Below, piece by piece: positions 6,385 through 10,752 of a stretch of 10,752 nucleotides of DNA. The notes beneath the pieces were generated by a model. It was given only the letters and a program-made list of their open reading frames with translations. It had not been told where the DNA came from and ran no database searches. The DNA is taken from NCBI GenBank assembly GCA_021782715.1, contig JAJXUR010000011.1, positions 1 through 10,752 of the forward strand, read 5' to 3'. The DNA is from a bacterium (GTDB lineage: Bacteria; Patescibacteriota; Minisyncoccia; Phycocordibacterales; Phycocordibacteraceae). A program made the translations under genes and the position numbers. Position 1 is the first letter of the stretch. The number at the start of each line of letters is the position of its first letter.

Positions 6385-6413
6385 CGCACGTGGCGTGCGG
6401 CTCGCATTATAAA
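6385..6413 (+). promoter_or_regulatory. Promoter region of DUF5666 gene with inverted repeat
   Basis: TATAAA (6408-6413) is a likely -10, giving a leader of about eight bases to the ATG at 6428. A perfect inverted repeat CGCACG-TGG-CGTGCG (6385-6399) occupies the position where a -35 would lie, between two divergent genes. It could be a protein-binding operator. The binding protein is unknown and the role is inferred from position only. Confidence 0.35.
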
Positions 6414-6427
6414 GATACATAAATCAC

Positions 6428-7108
6428 ATGATTACTATGACAAAAAGAATGACAGCAGCGCTCGGTATCCTCGGGACGCTCGCTTTCGCAGGAGTAGCAT
6501 TCGCACAGACAACATCGGCGGTTGTGACGACACCGGCCGCTTCGCAACCGCAGGTGCTCACGGTTGGTGCCGCTGGGAGAGTGCTTCTTCGTGGAACGAT
6601 TAGCGCGGTTTCGGCGGGGTCGGTGACCGTGAAGAGCTGGGGCGGCGATTGGACGGTGAATGTCCCCTCCGCGGCCGAAGTACTCCCGCAGGGCTCGACG
6701 GTTTCCGGATTCCAGGCGGGTGATTTCGTCGGCGTGCAGGGCACGATCGACCAGGGCGCAAGCTGGACGGTCACCGCATCTCTTATCCGCGACTGGACAG
6801 CCCGTCAGGCACTGAATCAGGAGGTGAAGGCAAACGTGCAGGCGGTCCGTCAGACGGAAGCGGCAGGGCCGAAAACCATCCAGGGCGTGCTTTCTAACCT
6901 GGATGCGACGGCTCAGACGTTCACGCTTACGAATGCAAGCGGAACAGCCTACACCGTCTCGTTTGCCTCGGGGGTGAAGATGCTTGCGAAGAATTGGACG
7001 ACGCTTGATTTCACCAAGGTGAACAACGGCGACACGGTCCGCGTATACGGCACGGTCGCGAGTTCGGCAATCACTGCTGAGGTTTTCCGGGACATCTCCG
7101 TCAAGTAA
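6428..7108 (+). CDS. Secreted protein with two DUF5666-like repeats
   Basis: 226 residues. The signal peptide is residues 1-26 (hydrophobic core AALGILGTLAFAGVAFA, cleavage AFA/Q). In-frame ATGs at 6437 and 6449 would also keep the signal peptide. After a Thr/Ala/Pro linker come two similar beta-rich modules at about 51-122 and 148-225. Each starts with RGTISAVSAGSVTV or QGVLSNLDATAQTFTL and ends in GDFVGVQGTI or GDTVRVYGTV, as in OB-like DUF5666 domains. The protein has no Cys and no membrane anchor after the signal. Such proteins are common in Parcubacteria, with unknown function, presumably at the cell surface or in the periplasm. It is followed by a strong terminator, so the gene is probably monocistronic. 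Confidence 0.85.
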   Translation: MITMTKRMTAALGILGTLAFAGVAFAQTTSAVVTTPAASQPQVLTVGAAGRVLLRGTISAVSAGSVTVKSWGGDWTVNVPSAAEVLPQGSTVSGFQAGDFVGVQGTIDQGASWTVTASLIRDWTARQALNQEVKANVQAVRQTEAAGPKTIQGVLSNLDATAQTFTLTNASGTAYTVSFASGVKMLAKNWTTLDFTKVNNGDTVRVYGTVASSAITAEVFRDISVK

Positions 7109-7130
7109 ACAGGAGAGAAGTAGTATCACG

Positions 7131-7166
7131 AAACCCGCCGGCCGGAAGGCCGGCGGGTTTCTGTTT
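7131..7166 (+). terminator. Strong intrinsic terminator after DUF5666 gene
   Basis: A perfect 13-bp stem, 7131-7143 with 7148-7160, around a GGAA tetraloop, with GTTT after it. It starts 22 bases after the stop codon. The A-run on its left arm could also let it work on the other strand. Confidence 0.8.
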
Positions 7167-7174
7167 GCTATAGT
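7166..7174 (+). promoter_or_regulatory. Extended -10 promoter of DUF192 gene, predicted leaderless start
   Basis: TGC followed by TATAGT (7169-7174), then six bases, then the ATG at 7181. The predicted start is on the A of the ATG. No Shine-Dalgarno is present. The promoter lies directly after the preceding terminator hairpin. Confidence 0.6.
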
Positions 7175-7180
7175 TCGCAT

Positions 7181-7639
7181 ATGTCACGATATCGATACGG
7201 AGTGCTTGCTGTACTGTTGCTCGCGGCGACCCTGATTTTCTGCTATAGGACAGAGTCTCAGCCGGCATCGATGGCAGAGTTCGGCGGTGTGTCCTTGAAT
7301 ATTGACTATGCTACGACGACCGCCGCTCGGGAGCGAGGTCTCAGTGGCCGTGCGAGCATACCGAGTGATTACGGCATGCTCTTTGTCTTTCCGAAAGACG
7401 ACCGATACGGTTTCTGGATGAAGGATACGCTCGTCCCGCTCGATATGTTTTGGCTGGATGCTCAAGGACGTGTCGTTTCCATTGCTGAGGACGTATCGCC
7501 CTCCTCATTTCCTCATGTCTTTTATCCTTCTGTACCGGCTCGGTATGTCCTTGAGACGGCTTCCGGCTTCGCAGCCGCTCATGGCATCGTCACCGGTACC
7601 CCGCTTTTGTTGAAAGATTTCCCGAGCGTTTCGCAATAA
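7181..7639 (+). CDS. DUF192 (COG1430) family protein, membrane-anchored
   Basis: 152 residues. An N-terminal membrane segment (about 6-21) is followed by a DUF192 domain over about 35-147, with the family blocks RERGLSGR (50-57), GMLFVFP (65-71), YGFWMKDTLVPLDMFWLD (76-93) and YPSVPARYVLE (115-125). The Cys at 21 follows LIF, a poor lipobox, so an uncleaved anchor or ordinary signal peptide is more likely than a lipoprotein. The family's function is unknown; members are usually exported small beta-barrel proteins. The gap to nrdJ is 90 bp without a terminator, so co-transcription with nrdJ is possible. Confidence 0.9.
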   Translation: MSRYRYGVLAVLLLAATLIFCYRTESQPASMAEFGGVSLNIDYATTTAARERGLSGRASIPSDYGMLFVFPKDDRYGFWMKDTLVPLDMFWLDAQGRVVSIAEDVSPSSFPHVFYPSVPARYVLETASGFAAAHGIVTGTPLLLKDFPSVSQ

Positions 7640-7729
7640 CATTGTCCACATAGCGTTTCGCACAAGCAGGAGTATTCTTAGCGGTAAGAAGTGAGATTTA
7701 TTATCCATCGTTACTAAAACGCCACGTCC

Positions 7730-10114
7730 ATGCCCAAAGCCGCAAAAGTTTCTGTTCGAACCAAGACTGTCACGAGCGTACCGAAGGTGACGGTGACGGA
7801 AATCTCGAAAGAAACGAAGCGTTATCGGGAGATGATTCCTCAGATTGAGAAGCGCGATGGGCGGCTCGTCCCTTTTGATTTCGACAAGATTGTCACGGCG
7901 GTGTGGAAGGCGATGATGGCAGCGGAAGAGGGCAGCCAGGAGGACGCCGTACTCGTGGCGCATCAAGTCGCGAGCGAGCTCGGGCGCTTCGCGAAGAAGT
8001 ACAAGAGCTTCCTCCCGACGGTCGAGGGCATGCAGGACTCGGTCGAGAAATATCTCATCGTGAACGACTATGTAAAGGCAGCTAGGTCGTATATCCTCTA
8101 TCGCGATAAACGCGCGCAGTTGCGCGCGGCGCATGTTGAAGTCCCTGAGCACGTGCGGAAGCTCGCGGAGGAGAGTAAAAAGTATTTCGAAGGAAATACG
8201 CTCGGTGAATTCGTCTACCTGCGTACCTATGCGAAGTGGATTCCTGAGGAGGGCCGCCGCGAGACGTGGATCGAGACCGTCGATCGCTATGTCGATTTCA
8301 TGCGTGAGAACCTCGGAAAGAAACTCACCGAGAAAGAGTATGCTGAAGTGCGCACCGGCATCCTCAAGCAAGAGGTTATGCCGAGTATGCGTCTCATGCA
8401 GTTCGCCGGGGAGCCTGCGCGCCGCTGCAATACCTGTGCGTATAACTGCACTTTCACTGCGCCGACCAAGCTCACCGACTTCGCCGAAATCATGTATCTC
8501 TCGATGCAGGGGTGTGGTGTCGGCTTCGCGGTGGAGAGTCAGAACGTCGAACAGTTCCCGCAGATCATGAAGCAGGCGGGGAAAAAACTGCCGACCCATA
8601 CCATCGCTGACTCGAAGGAGGGCTGGTGTGATGCGCTTACGCTCGGGGTCGAGACATGGTATGCGGGCAAGGATATCGATTTCGATTTCTCCCAGATTCG
8701 TCCGGCTGGTGCGCGCCTCAAGACCATGGGCGGCAAAGCGTCCGGTCCGGAACCGTTGCGTTCTTTGCTCGCCTTTGCGCGGGAACGCATTCTCGGTCGC
8801 CAGGGCCGCCGTTTGCGCGCCATCGACGTGCACGATGTCATCTGCAAGATCGGCGAATGCGTGGTCGCCGGCGGCGTGCGCCGCACCGCAATGATATCGC
8901 TCTCCGATCTCGATGACAGTGACATGCGTGATGCTAAGAAGGGCCAGTTCTATATGACTGATCCTCATCGCGCGGTGGCGAACAACTCCGCCGTGTATGA
9001 GGCCCAGCCGACTAATACCGAGCTTATGGATGAGTGGGTCGCCCTCATGAAGAGCGGCAGCGGCGAACGCGGCATCTTCAATCGCGGCGCGCTCGCGGAA
9101 ACGATGCCGAAGCGCCGTGCCGACTATTTCAGGGAAGTAGGTTTTATCGGCGAAGACGGCGTCGTGCGCGGTCCTATCGGCACGAATCCGTGCGCCGAGA
9201 TCATTCTGCAATCGAAGCAGTTTTGCAATCTCTCTGAGGTCATCGCCCGTGCCGATGATACCGAAGCGTCACTTTTGCGAAAGGCGCGTCTCGCTGCCAT
9301 CATCGGTACCTACCAGTCCTCGCTCACGAAGTTCGGTTATATCTCGAAAGACTGGACTGATCATAACAAGGCGGAGCGTCTTCTCGGCGTTTCTATTACC
9401 GGACAGTGGGACAGTCCGGTCGTACGCCATGCGGAAGTGATGCAGAAAGTCCGCGATATGGCCGTGAAGACGAATGTGACCTATGCAAAGCGTTTCGGCA
9501 TCGAACGTTCAATGTCGGTCACGGCGGTGAAGCCTTCCGGTACCGTCTCGCAGACTTTCAACTGCGCTTCGGGTATCCATCCGCGTCATGCGCCGTACTA
9601 CATCCGTCGCGTCCGCATCAGCGCGACCGACTCGCTCTTCAAGCTCATGCGCGACCAGGGCGTGCCGTACTATCCGGAAGTGGGGCAGTCGATGGAGGAA
9701 GCGAACACCTACGTGCTCGAGTTCCCGGTCATGGCGCCCGACCACTCCAAGGAAGCACGTTTCAAAGATGACCTCACTGCCCTCGATCAGCTCGAGTACT
9801 GGAAGAAGGTCAAGCTCAATTACACCGAGCACAATCCGTCCGCGACCATCTCGGTTAGTGAAGATGAATGGATTGCCGTGGTCGATTGGGTGCAGAAGAA
9901 TTGGAATATCATCGGCGGTCTCTCCTTCCTCCCGCGCTCTAACCACGTGTACCGCCTCGCGCCGTACGAGACCATCACCAAGGAAGAATATGAAGCGCGC
10001 ATGTCCCGTTTCCCGCAGGTGGACTACAGCAAGCTCACGGCCTATGAGCGCCAGGACGAGTCAGACATGAAGAGGGAACTCGCCTGTGCCGGCGGGACGT
10101 GTGAAATAGTGTAG
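7730..10114 (+). CDS. nrdJ: Adenosylcobalamin-dependent ribonucleotide reductase (class II)
   Basis: 794 residues. It reduces ribonucleotides to deoxyribonucleotides using a cobalamin-generated thiyl radical, oxygen-independent. An N-terminal ATP-cone (about 37-128, QIEKRDGRLVPFDFDKIVTA onward) is the allosteric activity module. The barrel has the active-site motif NPCAEI with thiyl C488, N486 and E490. C499 (FCNLSEV) is one redox cysteine, at the same +11 spacing as C408/C419 of the Lactobacillus leichmannii enzyme. Its partner is probably within RRCNTCAYNC (C233, C236, C240). The C-terminal CAGGTC pair (C786, C791) would be the thiol shuttle re-reduced by thioredoxin or glutaredoxin. The finger loop AVKPSGTVSQTF is present. 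Length argues against an intein. No Shine-Dalgarno precedes the ATG; TATTAT (7699-7704) or TACTAA (7712-7717) are possible -10 elements. Confidence 0.95.
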   Translation: MPKAAKVSVRTKTVTSVPKVTVTEISKETKRYREMIPQIEKRDGRLVPFDFDKIVTAVWKAMMAAEEGSQEDAVLVAHQVASELGRFAKKYKSFLPTVEGMQDSVEKYLIVNDYVKAARSYILYRDKRAQLRAAHVEVPEHVRKLAEESKKYFEGNTLGEFVYLRTYAKWIPEEGRRETWIETVDRYVDFMRENLGKKLTEKEYAEVRTGILKQEVMPSMRLMQFAGEPARRCNTCAYNCTFTAPTKLTDFAEIMYLSMQGCGVGFAVESQNVEQFPQIMKQAGKKLPTHTIADSKEGWCDALTLGVETWYAGKDIDFDFSQIRPAGARLKTMGGKASGPEPLRSLLAFARERILGRQGRRLRAIDVHDVICKIGECVVAGGVRRTAMISLSDLDDSDMRDAKKGQFYMTDPHRAVANNSAVYEAQPTNTELMDEWVALMKSGSGERGIFNRGALAETMPKRRADYFREVGFIGEDGVVRGPIGTNPCAEIILQSKQFCNLSEVIARADDTEASLLRKARLAAIIGTYQSSLTKFGYISKDWTDHNKAERLLGVSITGQWDSPVVRHAEVMQKVRDMAVKTNVTYAKRFGIERSMSVTAVKPSGTVSQTFNCASGIHPRHAPYYIRRVRISATDSLFKLMRDQGVPYYPEVGQSMEEANTYVLEFPVMAPDHSKEARFKDDLTALDQLEYWKKVKLNYTEHNPSATISVSEDEWIAVVDWVQKNWNIIGGLSFLPRSNHVYRLAPYETITKEEYEARMSRFPQVDYSKLTAYERQDESDMKRELACAGGTCEIV

Positions 10115-10123
10115 GGAACGAAC

Positions 10124-10230
10124 AAAAAGCACCCATCTGCTTTGTTGCGGGTCCCGCTGATTTCTTCCGTCGTACCACAAAGTACGCCTCCAGAAATCAG
10201 CTTCCCGCGCCTCGCATCTGAGTGCTTTTT
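10124..10230. repeat. Nested palindromic structure after nrdJ, possible bidirectional terminator
   Basis: Four coaxial inverted repeats form one long rod. AAAAAGCAC (10124-10132) pairs with GTGCTTTTT (10222-10230). GCGGG (10147-10151) pairs with CCCGC (10204-10208). GCTGATTTCT (10156-10165) pairs with AGAAATCAGC (10192-10201). CGTAC (10171-10175) pairs with GTACG (10182-10186) around CACAAA. The outer arms give a T-run at the 3' end on both strands, so it can end transcription of nrdJ and also act on the other strand. It is much longer than a normal terminator and could be a dispersed palindromic repeat or a small structured RNA. Confidence 0.6.
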
Positions 10231-10283
10231 CTTCATTCCTGGGACGGTATGCTTCGCGCTTGGCGGCGAAATCTCCAAGTAGA

Positions 10284-10321
10284 AATGAGACAACCCACGC
10301 AGGAGCGTGGGTTGTCTCATT
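10284..10321. terminator. Terminator hairpin downstream of rnpB, 17-bp stem
   Basis: A perfect 17-bp stem, 10284-10300 with 10305-10321, and an AGGA loop (TCCT on the minus strand). It starts eight bases beyond the RNase P RNA 3' end in the minus direction and is followed there by TTCTACTT, a weak T-run. It lies between convergent nrdJ and rnpB and could stop transcription from both sides. Confidence 0.7.
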
Positions 10322-10328
10322 ATATTTT

Positions 10329-10692
10329 GGACCAGGCCGGTAAGCCGAATTCTGTCGTGGGCGATCATTTATCTGGGCCCGTGATTACTCACGAGCTCGA
10401 GCGGCACTCCGGCGGCGCTTCGCGTCGCGATATTTAAACATTTAAATATCGGCGCTTCGCGCCGCTGGCACGGCCTTGCATGCGGGTAAGGATTTGTTCG
10501 TTGCACCCTCGTCTCTCGACGAGATTCTCCCCGAGGGGAGTCTCCGGCTTTCGCCCTTGACGTCACTGTAGGCACCTCTATCCTCGCGGACGACGGGCGT
10601 TACCCGCTACCTATTTCCCATCTTACGACAGGAGCATGTTCGGACTTTCCTCCCCGTGAGAAATCTCGCGGAGCGATCGTCTAGCCTGGTCC
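10329..10692 (-). ncRNA. rnpB: RNase P RNA
   Basis: The catalytic RNA that trims tRNA 5' leaders, about 364 nt. P1 is GGACCAGGC at the 5' end (10692 downward) pairing with GCCTGGTCC at the 3' end (10329-10337). Conserved core, on the minus strand: GAGGAAAGTCCG (10641-10652), ACAGTGA following GTGCCT (in 10562-10575), GCAAGGCC (10472-10479), a P18 hairpin with GTAA tetraloop (10380-10393), AGATAAATGA (10365-10374) and the final ACAGAATTCGGCTTA (10341-10355). It has an A-type-like layout. Odd point: the P15-P17 segment (10403-10471) is a rod of GC-rich direct repeats flanking an AT palindrome, with no GGU motif visible for tRNA CCA pairing. Confidence 0.93.
10429..10450. repeat. AT palindrome inside rnpB, flanked by direct repeats
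   Basis: A 22-bp A/T-rich inverted repeat with 10-bp arms (10429-10438 and 10441-10450). It is flanked by GC-rich near-identical direct repeats, GGCGCTTCGCGTC (10414-10426) and GGCGCTTCGCGCC (10451-10463). In the RNA, the flanks and palindrome can fold into one rod with a GAA/GAA internal loop, or the flanks can form separate mini-hairpins with GAA loops. Confidence 0.85.
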
Positions 10693-10698
10693 GGAAAC

Positions 10699-10716
10699 AT
10701 TATAGCACACATTATA
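10699..10716 (-). promoter_or_regulatory. rnpB promoter with tandem TATAAT boxes
   Basis: On the minus strand, a perfect TATAAT (10699-10704) preceded by TGC lies six bases before the RNA 5' end predicted at 10692. A second TATAAT at 10711-10716 lies one turn (12 bp) upstream. No consensus -35 is seen at either spacing. Confidence 0.7.
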
Positions 10717-10752
10717 GATGTGTATGAGTGCTATTTCCAGAGCTGATGCAAG

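Noticed and set aside
6304..6420. Upstream extension of the GH18 gene to the ATG at 6420
   Set aside because: It would place 39 polar residues before a clear signal peptide and run through the promoter region; ATG 6303 fits both the signal peptide and the -10 spacing.
6407..7180. Minus-strand open frame of 257 codons
   Set aside because: Antisense to the DUF5666 gene, which has a proper signal peptide and terminator; the frame spans the terminator hairpin.
7640..7729. Cobalamin riboswitch or NrdR box before nrdJ
   Set aside because: The gap is only 90 bp; I see no B12-box-like sequence and no paired NrdR boxes.
7505..9211. Minus-strand open frame of 568 codons
   Set aside because: It is antisense to nrdJ, whose motifs are complete. 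The frame is rich in Arg, His and Glu without recognisable domains, as expected for a shadow of a GC-rich gene.
1..10752. CRISPR array, insertion sequence or prophage genes
   Set aside because: No regularly spaced repeats, transposase, integrase or phage structural motifs were found on either strand.

Overview
The window looks like a piece of a chromosome from a Candidate Phyla Radiation bacterium (Patescibacteria, probably the Parcubacteria group). This rests on gene content and signal architecture, not on a database match: a LemA-HtpX pair, a DUF5666 exported protein, a lone DUF192 protein, a spore-germination-type GH18 hydrolase in a genome segment with no other sporulation gene, a B12-dependent class II ribonucleotide reductase, short intergenic gaps, and many genes without a Shine-Dalgarno sequence. 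TGA is used as a stop codon, so the recoded CPR lineages (TGA = Gly) are unlikely. Most genes are GC-rich by eye; the 2.5-4.8 kb part is visibly lower in GC.

Layout. 1-984 is the 3' part of an NAD(P)-malic enzyme gene cut by the left edge. 1017-2480 is a lemA-htpX operon with zero gap. 2516-2955 is a self-contained unit: consensus promoter, Shine-Dalgarno, 95-residue lysine-rich protein and intrinsic terminator. 3000-3089 is tRNA-Ser(GGA) with an encoded CCA. 3310-4813 holds a PI3/PI4-kinase-like protein with an acidic helical N-terminus plus a small overlapping partner gene; its base and codon use differ from the flanks. 4913-6303 (minus strand) is an exported GH18 glycosidase followed by a glutaredoxin. 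6428-7108 encodes a secreted protein with two DUF5666-like repeats, diverging from the GH18 gene. 7181-7639 encodes a membrane-anchored DUF192 protein. 7730-10114 encodes an ATP-cone-containing adenosylcobalamin-dependent ribonucleotide reductase. 10115-10328 has two strong inverted-repeat structures between convergent transcripts. 10329-10692 (minus) is the RNase P RNA gene, with its promoter at 10699-10716.

The genes do not form one pathway. They cover central metabolism (malic enzyme), envelope quality control (LemA/HtpX), cell-wall and export functions (GH18, DUF5666, DUF192), thiol redox (glutaredoxin), dNTP synthesis (NrdJ) and RNA maturation (tRNA-Ser, RNase P).

The main points for a second look are: (i) a recurring extended -10 element (TGN-TANNNT) placed so that transcription would start on or beside the start codon, implying leaderless mRNAs; (ii) an unusual RNase P RNA whose P15-P17 region is replaced by a long rod with an AT palindrome and no visible GGU motif; (iii) the kinase-like two-gene module next to tRNA-Ser; (iv) a nested ~107-bp palindromic structure after nrdJ; and (v) the strongly expressed small basic protein.
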